Part shown: positions 17,639 to 26,920 of the stretch, one piece after another
Layout of the letters: each line of letters starts with the position of its first letter
How positions within the stretch are numbered: position 1 is the stretch's first letter
Assembly: GCA_964549335.1 (NCBI GenBank)
Contig: CAZJUQ010000017.1
Coordinates: 78,329-142,328 of the forward strand
Direction of reading: 5' to 3'
DNA length: 64,000 bases
From: Sulfidibacterium sp964549335
Lineage (GTDB): Bacteria; Bacteroidota; Bacteroidia; Bacteroidales; F082
Notes under the pieces: generated by a model
The model's database searches: none
Told to the model about the DNA's origin: nothing
The model's input: the letters and a program-made list of their open reading frames with translations, nothing else
Made by a program: the position numbers and the translations under genes

Positions 17639-19546
17639 TTATTTGCTCTTAACGGTAAAAACGGCGTTGTTACTTATGTTAATAACTGCTCCGGCTTGAA
17701 GTACGATTTTCCCACACGTGGTATTGGTATTGATTAAAGGGCTGTTTCCTTGGTTTGTAATTATGTTTTCGGAACCGGCGTCCGGAGCATATGACGATGA
17801 ACTTCCGTTTTGTTGCCAATTTGCCGCATCATTCCAATCCTGTGAATTGGCACCTGTCCACTCTATGGTTTTGTGATGCCAGTCCGGTGTCATGCCTTGT
17901 GTTGTGGTAGTGGAATATATAACCCAACACTTTTGGTCCCATGTGCTCGACGCAATGGTGTCGGAAAATATTCTAACGGCTTTTTTATCGGTATATTCCC
18001 ATGGCTCTCCCGTACCGTCATGGTCAATTTCGCCGTAGGCATCCATCAAAGTGCCCGTTTCGTGGTTGCCGCCGTAAAAAAGGAAATAACCGTCGTCGCC
18101 GTTACCCGATATGTAACCGTTCGACAAATCGGCATCAAAACCATATGCCTGATTGAAATATGAGTTGCCGTATGCCACTGTATATGTTTCGCCAGCTTGA
18201 ATAGTACCCGAAAGCAGAATGTCTCCCCACGATGAAGAACTGCCGTTTGCCTGACGGCATAAATACCATGTGCTTGTGTCGAAGCTGATGGCTTGCGTTC
18301 CTGAATTGTACAATTCCACGAACCTCGCCTGGTAATTGTCGGAGGGATCTGCAATTTCAGAAATTATCAATTTGTTTTTCCACAATATGTTTGTGGTGTC
18401 GTTATTTTTCGTTGTGTCGAATGCCGAAGGTACCGTTCCGTCGGTTTTGTAATCAATGTTAACTCCTGTGTTGTTGTAAGGGTAAATGGTTAGATAATAT
18501 ACTGTTGAGCTGTCGAGTTGTGTCCACGTATATATTTCGGTGCCGTGTATAACGTTAACATTGCCGCTACCGTCCGAAACATCGGTGTCGTCGGGTTGAG
18601 CTACCGAATCGACAGGTGCCGTAAATGTTCCTGTTGTATTAATCATCAATAAAAACGATTGGGCTGCAACTGAGCCGTCGTTGTCGTCCCACGATACTGT
18701 TAATGTGTGTGCTGTTGTATTATCGACCCTGAAGTTTGCAACATGGTTTGTAGGTTCGGGTTTTATTGTATCGTTCCAAATAAGGTCCACAAACTCGGGA
18801 TGGTCGATGAAAGGGTTCCTGTTGTTTTGATACTTGTAATAGATAGTGTCGTTACGGCGGCGTTCCCAGTCGTCAACGGGGTCGTTATTGTTCCATTGTA
18901 ATAAAGTTGACAGTTTTCCGTATAACGAATCGTAGTTGGGAGCGGTGTTTACATAGTCCACAATTTCCAAATCGGGTTCGGCGCTGTCTCCTTCGTATCG
19001 TACCGCCATATAAAATATCATACGTGCCACATCGCCCTTTACTTCGTCGCGTGGTTCCCAGACATCCGGGTCGGTATAACATTGTGTTGGTCCTGAACCG
19101 TCAATATATTGGGTCGTGCCGTAATCAAAATCCCTGTTTCCTTTTGCCGAATTTACCGATGCGTCGCACGGGCGTAAATGGTGCAAGTCGGTACCTGCGG
19201 GAGGATCGTTGCCGAAGTCGCCATGCGATTTCGACCAAACATGTTCCCTGTTCCATTGTTCCGAACCGTTACCGAATTCTGTTTTTGCATATGTCCAACC
19301 CGAATATAAACAGATAACTTTTGTGGTGTCAACGGTATCTTGATCGGTAACTTTTAATGCCTCTTTTGCCGCAGTGTACGAGAGTGTTGTATGGTTTTTA
19401 ATTATATTGTGTAATACCGACTTTAACGAGTCGCCCGACAACCCGGCAGTACCGTTGTAGTATCCCGAAGGAATTTGTGGGTAAACGGTTAAGGTAAGTA
19501 ATAAAACCGCCCAAATAATCAAAAATGTTTTATACAAAATCCTCAC
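17639..19546 (-). CDS. secreted EndA-type endonuclease I with FN3, lamin-tail and C-terminal beta domains
   Basis: Extracellular nuclease of 635 aa. Signal peptide about 1-23. The endonuclease I domain (PF04231) spans about 27-255 with EHVWSKSHG (H102, H108), DLHHLRPCD (H122-H123) and SAKGNRDFDYG (N137), the metal and DNA-cleavage residues of the family. Residues about 265-385 form a fibronectin-III-like domain. Residues about 393-560 form a lamin-tail domain (ELYNSGTQAISF). The last 75 residues are a small beta module (WTGANSQDWNDAANW). The protein stops there without a T9SS sorting domain, although this module usually precedes one. Likely role: degrading environmental DNA for nutrients. Confidence 0.9.
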   Translation of the reverse strand: MRILYKTFLIIWAVLLLTLTVYPQIPSGYYNGTAGLSGDSLKSVLHNIIKNHTTLSYTAAKEALKVTDQDTVDTTKVICLYSGWTYAKTEFGNGSEQWNREHVWSKSHGDFGNDPPAGTDLHHLRPCDASVNSAKGNRDFDYGTTQYIDGSGPTQCYTDPDVWEPRDEVKGDVARMIFYMAVRYEGDSAEPDLEIVDYVNTAPNYDSLYGKLSTLLQWNNNDPVDDWERRRNDTIYYKYQNNRNPFIDHPEFVDLIWNDTIKPEPTNHVANFRVDNTTAHTLTVSWDDNDGSVAAQSFLLMINTTGTFTAPVDSVAQPDDTDVSDGSGNVNVIHGTEIYTWTQLDSSTVYYLTIYPYNNTGVNIDYKTDGTVPSAFDTTKNNDTTNILWKNKLIISEIADPSDNYQARFVELYNSGTQAISFDTSTWYLCRQANGSSSSWGDILLSGTIQAGETYTVAYGNSYFNQAYGFDADLSNGYISGNGDDGYFLFYGGNHETGTLMDAYGEIDHDGTGEPWEYTDKKAVRIFSDTIASSTWDQKCWVIYSTTTTQGMTPDWHHKTIEWTGANSQDWNDAANWQQNGSSSSYAPDAGSENIITNQGNSPLINTNTTCGKIVLQAGAVINISNNAVFTVKSK

Positions 19547-19579
19547 CCTCTATATCTCTCCTTTTAAGTAAAAAAACGA

Positions 19580-19612
19580 CAAAGATATGTAAATAAGTAA
19601 AATGTATTCAAA
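19580..19612 (-). promoter_or_regulatory. full-consensus promoter of the endonuclease gene
   Basis: Read on the minus strand: TTTG (19609-19612), 21-nt spacer, TATCTTTG (19580-19587), then 33 nt to the ATG. Both boxes and the spacing match the Bacteroidota housekeeping sigma consensus. This is the best full match I found in the window. Confidence 0.75.
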
Positions 19613-19774
19613 CTGTGCGCAAAACTCTTTTGCGGTTAGCCTGTTTTTGGCTTTCCGTTTGTACTTAATTGACTGTTGATGACGATGCCTTTCCTTTTTT
19701 TTTAGCGCCATGAAACAAGTGGCGGGGAAAATAGTGCCTCAAGGCAAGGTAAATGCGAGTGCCTGTTAAATTGT

Positions 19775-19782
19775 TATCTTTG
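19775..19782 (+). promoter_or_regulatory. -7 promoter element
   Basis: TATCTTTG, perfect TAnnTTTG, 26 nt before the ATG at 19809. No clear TTTG lies 19-21 nt upstream. Confidence 0.5.
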
Positions 19783-19808
19783 CGAAACTTTAAATAAAAT
19801 ACTAATAG

Positions 19809-21347
19809 ATGAAATATCGCCTGCTAAAAATATTCTTGTTGGTTTTAGTAACCCTGCCGGGTATTTCGCAGGATAATGAGGGATTTAAATATATACGTAT
19901 CGATAAAGAAATTACCGGGGTTCAGCCTATGACCGGTATTGTGTTTTGGAGGGATTCGTACCGGGCAACGGATGCCGTTTCGCTCGAGTTTTCATATATG
20001 CTTTATAGCGATGTTGTACGGGACAGCGGTGTTTACAATTGGGATGTTGTTGATGAATTGCTTAGCGACATAGCATCCCGGCACCACCAAGCTGTATTGC
20101 GTTTTCGTTATACTTATGTCGGCGAACCTACGTCGGTACCCGAATATATAAAAAAAAGCCCCGGATATGAGGAGGTTTCAGGAATTTCCGAAGGAAAAAC
20201 CACCTGGTTCCCCGACTGGAGTTTCGACGAACTAAAAAGATTTACTTTGGAATTTTATAAAAAGTTTGCAAGCCGGTACGACAACGATCCGCGTCTTGCC
20301 TTTTTGGAAACGGGGTTTGGACTTTGGGCAGAGTATCACATTTACGACGGACCTTTTATTTTGGGAAAAACATTTCCCGATAAAGCTTTTCAAGAGGATT
20401 TTTTTCTGCATCTCGATACCGTTTTTGTTCATACTCCGTTTATGGTTTCTATAGATGCGGCTTCGGTTGACAGCAATCCTCCATATACTCCGTTTTACGA
20501 TAATCCAGGTTTGTTAAACATAAATTTCGGATTGTTCGACGATTCGTTTATGCACGACACTTTTGGCCAGGCAGGGGATTATAACACCGAAAGTTGGAAT
20601 TTTTTCGGCAGGGAACGTTATCGGTATGCACCTGCCGGCGGAGAGTTCAGTTATTATTCCGATTACGACCAGCGCCATGTGTTGGATTGGCCTGACGGTC
20701 CTTACGGACACCCTTTTGAATTTTTTGCCAATCAATTTCATATAACATTTATGATAGGTGCCGACCAGCCTGAATATCAATCCCTGCAACGCATTAAACA
20801 AGCGGGTATGTCAACGGGATACAAGTTCAAGATAGTATCGTTTAAAAGCAAAACCGACTCTTCGGTGGTAACCGTAAGAAATGTGGGAGTGGCTCCCTTT
20901 TATTACGATGCTTACGTTACCGTTGACGGTGTTCGCTCGCCGGTATCGCTCAAACTTTTATCGCCGGGCGATTCTATTGTGTGTCCCGTAACCGCAGGAG
21001 GAGATAATCCTGTTCTTACAATAACTTCCGACAGGTTGGTTCAAGGTCAAACCATAGAGTATCTCGGTACCGAAAATAATCTGAATGCCGGAGAACAAGC
21101 AATTAAAATAATTGTTTATCCGAATCCCGCAAAACGTAATAATACCCTATATGTTGACACCTCTGTTGATGAAAAAAAGATACTCTTTTTTACTCTTTAC
21201 GATTTGACGGGGAGGAAAATATTAACCCTTAAGCGATGCGGAAAAATTGCGGCAATACCTTTAACGGGTATAAGAGCTGGAGTATATTTTTTGGAAATAA
21301 GTGACGGTGGTGATGTTTTGAAAGTGCAAAAACTTATTGTGGAATAG
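19809..21347 (+). CDS. T9SS-secreted DUF4832-type TIM-barrel protein
   Basis: 512 aa. Signal peptide 1-20 (ends PGISQ). Residues about 25-330 look like the glycosidase-like TIM barrel of DUF4832 proteins: FRYTYVGEP near the start, FLETGFGLWAEYH at about 170-182 with conserved acidic and Trp/Tyr residues, and YSDYDQRHVL later. Residues about 340-415 form a small beta domain. Residues about 435-512 are a T9SS type-A sorting domain (VYPNPAKRNN ... VYFLEISDGG). The family resembles beta-galactosidase-type barrels and probably acts on a polysaccharide, but no substrate or catalytic pair can be named from sequence. It stands alone between a divergent nuclease gene and a convergent sigma-factor gene. 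Confidence 0.75.
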   Translation: MKYRLLKIFLLVLVTLPGISQDNEGFKYIRIDKEITGVQPMTGIVFWRDSYRATDAVSLEFSYMLYSDVVRDSGVYNWDVVDELLSDIASRHHQAVLRFRYTYVGEPTSVPEYIKKSPGYEEVSGISEGKTTWFPDWSFDELKRFTLEFYKKFASRYDNDPRLAFLETGFGLWAEYHIYDGPFILGKTFPDKAFQEDFFLHLDTVFVHTPFMVSIDAASVDSNPPYTPFYDNPGLLNINFGLFDDSFMHDTFGQAGDYNTESWNFFGRERYRYAPAGGEFSYYSDYDQRHVLDWPDGPYGHPFEFFANQFHITFMIGADQPEYQSLQRIKQAGMSTGYKFKIVSFKSKTDSSVVTVRNVGVAPFYYDAYVTVDGVRSPVSLKLLSPGDSIVCPVTAGGDNPVLTITSDRLVQGQTIEYLGTENNLNAGEQAIKIIVYPNPAKRNNTLYVDTSVDEKKILFFTLYDLTGRKILTLKRCGKIAAIPLTGIRAGVYFLEISDGGDVLKVQKLIVE

Positions 21348-21366
21348 ATTTTAATTTCCTGCAAAT

Positions 21367-21954
21367 TTACTTTGTGAGGACAATGTTATTCTCCTCTACC
21401 ATTTTGCGCAGGTTTAGCACTGCATAACGCATTCTGCCGAGAGCGGTATTGATGCTGACATTGGTTTGCTCGGCAATCTCTTTAAAGCTTAAACCGGCAT
21501 AACACCTTAAAAACAGTACCTCTTTTTGTTCGTTTGGGAGATACTCTATCAACTTTTTAACGTCGGAATGTATTTGGTCTATTACCATTTGTTCTTCTAC
21601 GCTCGGGTCGGTGAAACTAATGGTATCGAAAATGTCGAAGTTTTCGTTTTTGCTTTCGGCAACCGGCAGCTTTTTCTGTTTTCTGAAATGATCTATAACC
21701 AAGTTGTGGGCTATACGCATAGCCCATTGTATAAACTTACCCTCCTCTTTGTAATTTCCCGATTTAAGAGTGTTAATTATTTTTACAAAAGTGTCTTGGA
21801 AAATGTCGTCGGCAAGTTCGCGTTTACGAACCATAAGCATAATATACGAATACAACTTTTGCTTGTGACGTTCGATTAGGATTTGGAGGCTCGACTGTTT
21901 TCCATCCAAATAGCTTTTAATGAGCGCACGCTCATCCGCCTTTTGTAAGTTCAT
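21367..21954 (-). CDS. ECF-type sigma-70 family RNA polymerase sigma factor
   Basis: 195-aa alternative sigma factor. Region 2 covers about 25-95 (DIFQDTFVKII, then GKFIQWAMRIAHNLVIDHFR, the -10 recognition helix). Region 4 covers about 130-185 with the helix-turn-helix LSFKEIAEQTNVSINTALGRMRYA. It lacks region 1 and region 3. No anti-sigma gene is adjacent, unlike many Bacteroidota ECF pairs. It is divergent from uvrA with overlapping promoter DNA. Confidence 0.93.
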   Translation of the reverse strand: MNLQKADERALIKSYLDGKQSSLQILIERHKQKLYSYIMLMVRKRELADDIFQDTFVKIINTLKSGNYKEEGKFIQWAMRIAHNLVIDHFRKQKKLPVAESKNENFDIFDTISFTDPSVEEQMVIDQIHSDVKKLIEYLPNEQKEVLFLRCYAGLSFKEIAEQTNVSINTALGRMRYAVLNLRKMVEENNIVLTK

Positions 21955-22034
21955 ACTTTTAATATTTTAATGTTTCACAAAAAGCGTAAGCGTATTTTCG
22001 ATAGATTTCCTCCTGTTTTAGGTTAATAATAGTG

Positions 22035-22064
22035 CAAATATAAAACAAAAATTTTTAAAAGCAA
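22035..22064 (-). promoter_or_regulatory. promoter of the sigma-factor gene
   Basis: Minus-strand TTG (22062-22064), 19-nt spacer, TATATTTG (22035-22042). It leaves a leader of about 75 nt before the ATG. It lies back-to-back with the uvrA -7 element at 22074-22081. Confidence 0.6.
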
Positions 22065-22073
22065 GAATATTTC

Positions 22074-22081
22074 TAATTTTG
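22074..22081 (+). promoter_or_regulatory. -7 promoter element of uvrA
   Basis: TAATTTTG, perfect TAnnTTTG, 18 nt before the ATG at 22100. A TTG at 22079 overlaps it, so that codon cannot be the translation start. Confidence 0.6.
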
Positions 22082-22099
22082 TGCCTCATTTTTTTTACG

Positions 22100-24922
22100 A
22101 TGACAGATCCGTTTAAAGCAAATCCGAAAGATTACATTGTTGTTATCCGTTCGAGGGTGAACAATTTAAAGAACTTAAGTGTTGCCGTTCCGCGAAGAAA
22201 ATTGGTTGTTATTACGGGTTTGTCGGGGTCGGGAAAAACATCATTGGCATTCGACACTTTGTATGCCGACGGACAAAGACGTTATATAGAGAGTTTAAGC
22301 TCGTATGCAAGACAATTTTTGGGCAGAATGGACAAACCCGACGTGGATGCCATAAACGGAATAGCGCCGGCAATAGCCATAGAACAAAAGGTTAAAACAC
22401 GAAATCCGCGGTCAACCGTAGGAACAAGTACCGAAATTTATGAATATATTAAACTTTTGTTTGCCCGTGTGGGGAAAACTTTTTCGCCGGTATCGGGAAA
22501 TCAGGTAAAACGGCATAAAGTTACCGATGTGGTTGATTTTATTACGGAGTTGCCGCAAAATACCGAGGTTTTAATTTATGTACCCTTAATTGTTGACGGA
22601 AAAAGAACGGTTTTGCAACATTTGCAAATTTTGCTTCAGCAAGGTTTCAGCAGGGTTTTGTTAAATGATGAGGTAAAACGCATTGAGACGGTTATTAACG
22701 GGAAAAAGGATGATGATGATATTTCGGGAGATTGTTTTTTGATAATCGACAGGATACGCGTTAGCGCAAAAGATGACGATTTTGTTTCACGTGTTGCCGA
22801 TTCGGTTCAAACGGCTTTTTACGAAGGACACGGCGGGTTGAAAGTCAGATATACCATTAACGGTAATGTTTCCCGGCGTGATTTTTCAAACAAATTTGAG
22901 CTTGACGGCATCGTTTTCGAAGAACCTTCGGTAAATATGTTTTCGTTTAATAATCCTTATGGTGCTTGTAAACGGTGCGAGGGTTTCGGTACGGTGATAG
23001 GCATTGACGAAGACCTTGTGATTCCCGACAAAAGGTTGTCGGTTTATGAGGGTGCCGTGGTTTGTTGGCGGGGCGAGAAAATGGGTAAGTGGAAAGATAA
23101 TGTTGTGAAAAACGCCTATAAATGCGATTTTCCCATACACAAGCCCTATTACCGGCTTACCGCAAATCAAAAAAAGATGCTATGGGAAGGATGTGAATGT
23201 TTTGAAGGGATAAATACCTTTTTTAAATACCTTGAAGAGGAGAGTTACAAAATACAGTATCGTGTCATGCTCTCGCGTTACCGTGGCAAAACCGTATGTC
23301 CCGTATGTAAAGGAACACGTTTGCGGTACGACGCCTCTTATGTGAAGATAGCGGGAAGGAGCATTACCGAATTGGTAAATATGCAACTTGACGAACTTTC
23401 GCTTTTTTTTCAAAACCTGACACTTTCGCCTTACGAACAAAAAGTTGCCAAACGTATTTTGGAAGAGATAAACCAGCGTATAGGATTTTTGCTCGATGTG
23501 GGTCTTGGTTATCTTACCCTTAACAGACAGTCGTCAACCCTTTCGGGGGGCGAATCGCAACGTATTAACCTCGCTACATCGCTTGGAAGTTCCCTTGTGG
23601 GGTCAATGTACATACTCGACGAACCGACAATAGGTCTGCATCCGCGCGACACTCACCGGTTGTTAAAAGTATTGAAGCGGCTTCGCGATATTGGAAATAC
23701 CGTAATTGTTGTGGAACACGACGAAGACATTATTAAAGCCGCCGACGAAATTATAGATATTGGTCCTTTTTCGGGAGAAAACGGCGGTGAATTGGTTTTC
23801 CAAGGCGGTTTTCAGGAACTTGATAAAAACGAAGGCCTTACCGCACTCTACCTTACGGGAAGAAAAAAGATAGATGTACCGGTAAGCAGGCGCCGGTTCC
23901 GGAATTATATCGAGCTGAAAGGAGCAATGGAACATAATTTGAAGAACATAAACGTTAAATTTCCCTTGAATACTCTTACCGTGGTTACCGGTGTCAGCGG
24001 CTCGGGAAAATCAACTCTCGTAAAAGATGTTCTTTATACGGCATTAAATAATCTGTTGTTTGATATAAACGGGAAAAAAGGAGGTTTTCTTTCGCTTGAA
24101 GGTGATTTAAGTTCGATTTCGGCGGTGGAATATGTGGACCAAAATCCCATTGGACGTTCTTCGCGTTCCAATCCGGCAACCTATTTGAAAGCTTTTGACG
24201 ATATACGGCAACTTTTTGCCCGGCAACAACTTTCGAAACTCAGAGGCTACAAACCGGGATTTTTCTCTTTCAATATCCCGGGTGGACGTTGCGAACAATG
24301 CGAAGGCGAAGGGGTTATAAAGGTCGAAATGCAATTTATGGCCGATATTTACCTGAAATGTGATGCCTGCAACGGAAAACGTTATAAAGATGAGACCTTG
24401 GAAGTTAAATTCCGCGATAAAAATATTGCCGACATTCTTGATCTTACGGTGGACGAGGCAATAGCTTTCTTCTTGAACGGTGATGAAGGACAATTGGAGA
24501 GACGTATTGTTGAAAAAATAAAACCTTTGCAGGATGTCGGTTTAGGCTATTTGCGTTTGGGGCAACCTTCAAATACCCTCAGCGGAGGCGAGGCGCAACG
24601 CATCAAATTGGCTTACTTTTTATCAAAAGGTGATATCTCAAATCCGCTGTTTTTTATTTTCGACGAGCCTACCACCGGTTTGCATGTTCACGATGTCGGT
24701 AAACTGTTAAACTCTTTTTATGCTTTGATAGAACAGGGACATACCGTTTTGGTGGTGGAACACAATGCCGAAATTATTAAATCGGCCGACTGGATAATAG
24801 ACCTTGGTCCCGAAGGCGGAGACAAAGGGGGCGAGGTGGTTTTTGAAGGTGTCCCCGAAGATATTGTAAAATGTGAAAAATCCTATACAGGTAAATTTTT
24901 GAAAGATAAAATCATTCAATAA
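22100..24922 (+). CDS. uvrA: excinuclease ABC subunit A
   Basis: Damage-recognition ATPase of nucleotide excision repair; works with UvrB and UvrC, which are not in this window. 940 aa from the ATG at 22100; the longer frame from TTG 22079 overlaps the promoter. It has two ABC modules: first Walker A GLSGSGKT at 40-47 and second GVSGSGKS at 631-638. Each has an LSGGE signature (near 481 and later LSGGEAQRIKLA) and zinc-finger CxxC pairs (CKRCEGFG, CPVCKGTR, CEQCEGEG, CDACNGKR). The YIESLSSYARQFL and RNPRSTVGTSTEIYEY segments are family hallmarks. The 3' end overlaps the sulfatase stop by 11 nt. Confidence 0.98.
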   Translation: MTDPFKANPKDYIVVIRSRVNNLKNLSVAVPRRKLVVITGLSGSGKTSLAFDTLYADGQRRYIESLSSYARQFLGRMDKPDVDAINGIAPAIAIEQKVKTRNPRSTVGTSTEIYEYIKLLFARVGKTFSPVSGNQVKRHKVTDVVDFITELPQNTEVLIYVPLIVDGKRTVLQHLQILLQQGFSRVLLNDEVKRIETVINGKKDDDDISGDCFLIIDRIRVSAKDDDFVSRVADSVQTAFYEGHGGLKVRYTINGNVSRRDFSNKFELDGIVFEEPSVNMFSFNNPYGACKRCEGFGTVIGIDEDLVIPDKRLSVYEGAVVCWRGEKMGKWKDNVVKNAYKCDFPIHKPYYRLTANQKKMLWEGCECFEGINTFFKYLEEESYKIQYRVMLSRYRGKTVCPVCKGTRLRYDASYVKIAGRSITELVNMQLDELSLFFQNLTLSPYEQKVAKRILEEINQRIGFLLDVGLGYLTLNRQSSTLSGGESQRINLATSLGSSLVGSMYILDEPTIGLHPRDTHRLLKVLKRLRDIGNTVIVVEHDEDIIKAADEIIDIGPFSGENGGELVFQGGFQELDKNEGLTALYLTGRKKIDVPVSRRRFRNYIELKGAMEHNLKNINVKFPLNTLTVVTGVSGSGKSTLVKDVLYTALNNLLFDINGKKGGFLSLEGDLSSISAVEYVDQNPIGRSSRSNPATYLKAFDDIRQLFARQQLSKLRGYKPGFFSFNIPGGRCEQCEGEGVIKVEMQFMADIYLKCDACNGKRYKDETLEVKFRDKNIADILDLTVDEAIAFFLNGDEGQLERRIVEKIKPLQDVGLGYLRLGQPSNTLSGGEAQRIKLAYFLSKGDISNPLFFIFDEPTTGLHVHDVGKLLNSFYALIEQGHTVLVVEHNAEIIKSADWIIDLGPEGGDKGGEVVFEGVPEDIVKCEKSYTGKFLKDKIIQ

Positions 24923-26864
24923 CTATTTCATCGATAAATATCCATGGTTTGTTTCCTCTTCCGTGATGCCATTGCGGAATGGTACCAATGCCGGTGGCTT
25001 TTATTTCCAAATATCTTGTGTTGACGGTTGCCGAATCGAAAACATACTCTTTGATGTACTGATTGTAATCTTTTTTCTGCTCTGTTACAAAGCTCTTTAT
25101 GGTTTTAAAGCTATGGCCGTCAAGCGAAGTTAAAAAATCCACTTTTGCAGGAAGAAATATCCATGAGAACTGACTGTTAAGAAAACTTACCGTTATTTTG
25201 TTAAAGCTAACCGTTTTGCCGAAATCAATAATGGCATCCGGTCCCTCTCCTTTGTATCCTTGCCATTGGCCGTCGCTGAAATCGAGACTTCCTCGGTAGC
25301 CGTCAATAAGAGTATTGTTTCCTCCTCCCGGATATTTGTTGCTGTAAGGGAGTTTTAAAATGATTTTTTTGCCTGTGGCGAGATTGTTGATTTTTTTCAT
25401 CCGTTCCGAAAACAGTCTGCCGTGAGGGCGAACCTCTATGCCTTTTGTGTTTGTCAATCTGTCGCCGAGGCGAAGTCGCATTTTTTCCGCTATTTTCGTG
25501 AGACTGTCAACTATTCCGGGATATTGGCCGGCAACATCGTTCTTTTCGCAGGAGTCGTTTTCAAGGTTATAGAGTTCAAGTCCCACATTTATTGTTTTTG
25601 TTTTTCCGGGGAAACCATCCTTTCCTGGCTTTACACCATTGTAGGAGCGTGATTTGTGCGGGAAAAACAGTTTCCACTTGCCTTTGCGTACGGCACGCAA
25701 TTCTCCGGTATAATAATAAAAAAACTCGTCGCGGATAGCGGTATCCATATTGCCTTTTAACAGGGGCAGAATATTCACTCCGTCGATGGTTTTGTCGGGA
25801 AGCGGTGCTCCCGTAATTGCCGCCAGGGTGGGGAGAATATCCAGTGTTGACGCCATTTTATTGCAAACGGTACCTTGGGGAATTTGACCTTTCCACCTCA
25901 TGATAGTGGGTTCGCGTACTCCTCCTTCGAACGCCGTACCTTTACCTTCCCTGAACGGAAATGCCGATCCTGCATGATTGCCGAAGTTTAACCATGGACC
26001 GTTGTCGCTTGTGTAAATTACCAAGGTGTTACCGTCGATATGCAGGCGTCTCAGGGTTTTCATTATTTCGCCCACGGACCAGTCAACCTCTTCGATAACA
26101 TCGCCATACATACCCTGTTTGCTTTTGCCTCTGTATTTGTCAGAGACACCCAACGGCACATGAGGCATTGAATGGGCAAGATAGAGGAAAAAATGTTCGC
26201 TGCTGTGTTCTTCGATGAATCTTATTGCCCTTTCGGTGTATCGTGTTGTTAAAGTTGCCTGGTCGCTTAATGTTTTTATAACGCCGATACTGTCGGTGCC
26301 TTCAAACAACGTCAATGGGGGATACGATGCTTTCCACGGCCTTGTGCTTTTAGGTCCTGCGGGTTTTCCGTCGAAGTCCACCGGCCACATGTCATTTGAA
26401 TACGGAAGTCCGAAATATTCGTCAAAACCGTTGTTTAAAGGCAAAAACTCTTTTTGAGCCCCGAGGTGCCATTTTCCGACCATGCCCGTTACATATCCTT
26501 TTTGTTTAAGCATGTCGGCAATGGTGGTTTCGCCGGGGTTAAGTCCATAGGGTGTCCATGGCATCAAAGCGCCGAAAATGCTTATGCGTTTGGCGTAACA
26601 TCCCGTAAGCAGCGAAGAGCGTGAGGCGCTGCATACGGCTTCGGATACATAAAAATCGGTAAAACGCATGCCCTCAGAAGCAAGTTTGTCGATATTAGGA
26701 GTTTCGAAACCCTTTGCTCCGAATACTCCGACATCGGCGTATCCTTGGTCGTCGGTAAAAATTATTATGATATTCGGTAATTTGGCATTCTCTTTTTTAC
26801 AAGAGTAAAATCCTGTGGTTGTTAAAAACAGAATCAGTGAAGTTATTGCGAATTTACCGTACAT
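24912..26864 (-). CDS. S1-family sulfatase lipoprotein with C-terminal discoidin-like domain
   Basis: Hydrolyses sulfate esters, probably on glycans, at the cell envelope. 650 aa. A leader with Cys22 in FYSC suggests a lipoprotein. Metal ligands D38-D39 (FTDDQG) and the formylglycine motif CSASR with C78 are intact; it needs a maturase encoded elsewhere. GKWHLG and YTSDNGPW (further metal/sulfate ligands) follow. Residues about 495-650 form a galactose-binding/F5/8-type beta domain (YLEIKATGIG, WIFIDEIVIE), a likely glycan-binding module. It is 56 nt behind an unknown gene on the same strand, separated by a 19-bp palindrome. No SusC/SusD pair is nearby, so this is not a complete polysaccharide locus. 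Confidence 0.93.
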   Translation of the reverse strand: MYGKFAITSLILFLTTTGFYSCKKENAKLPNIIIIFTDDQGYADVGVFGAKGFETPNIDKLASEGMRFTDFYVSEAVCSASRSSLLTGCYAKRISIFGALMPWTPYGLNPGETTIADMLKQKGYVTGMVGKWHLGAQKEFLPLNNGFDEYFGLPYSNDMWPVDFDGKPAGPKSTRPWKASYPPLTLFEGTDSIGVIKTLSDQATLTTRYTERAIRFIEEHSSEHFFLYLAHSMPHVPLGVSDKYRGKSKQGMYGDVIEEVDWSVGEIMKTLRRLHIDGNTLVIYTSDNGPWLNFGNHAGSAFPFREGKGTAFEGGVREPTIMRWKGQIPQGTVCNKMASTLDILPTLAAITGAPLPDKTIDGVNILPLLKGNMDTAIRDEFFYYYTGELRAVRKGKWKLFFPHKSRSYNGVKPGKDGFPGKTKTINVGLELYNLENDSCEKNDVAGQYPGIVDSLTKIAEKMRLRLGDRLTNTKGIEVRPHGRLFSERMKKINNLATGKKIILKLPYSNKYPGGGNNTLIDGYRGSLDFSDGQWQGYKGEGPDAIIDFGKTVSFNKITVSFLNSQFSWIFLPAKVDFLTSLDGHSFKTIKSFVTEQKKDYNQYIKEYVFDSATVNTRYLEIKATGIGTIPQWHHGRGNKPWIFIDEIVIE

Positions 26865-26898
26865 CAGCCTCCTTATTTTATGGTGTTACGCGGCATTT

Positions 26899-26917
26899 TA
26901 CCGTTTTAAAAACGGTA
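26899..26917. repeat. 19-bp perfect palindrome upstream of the sulfatase gene
   Basis: TACCGTTTT-A-AAAACGGTA, with 9-bp arms around one base. It lies 34 nt before the sulfatase ATG and just after the stop of the preceding gene. No T run follows on the minus strand, so a terminator is unlikely; an operator or an mRNA-processing hairpin is possible. Confidence 0.6.
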
Positions 26918-26920
26918 TTA

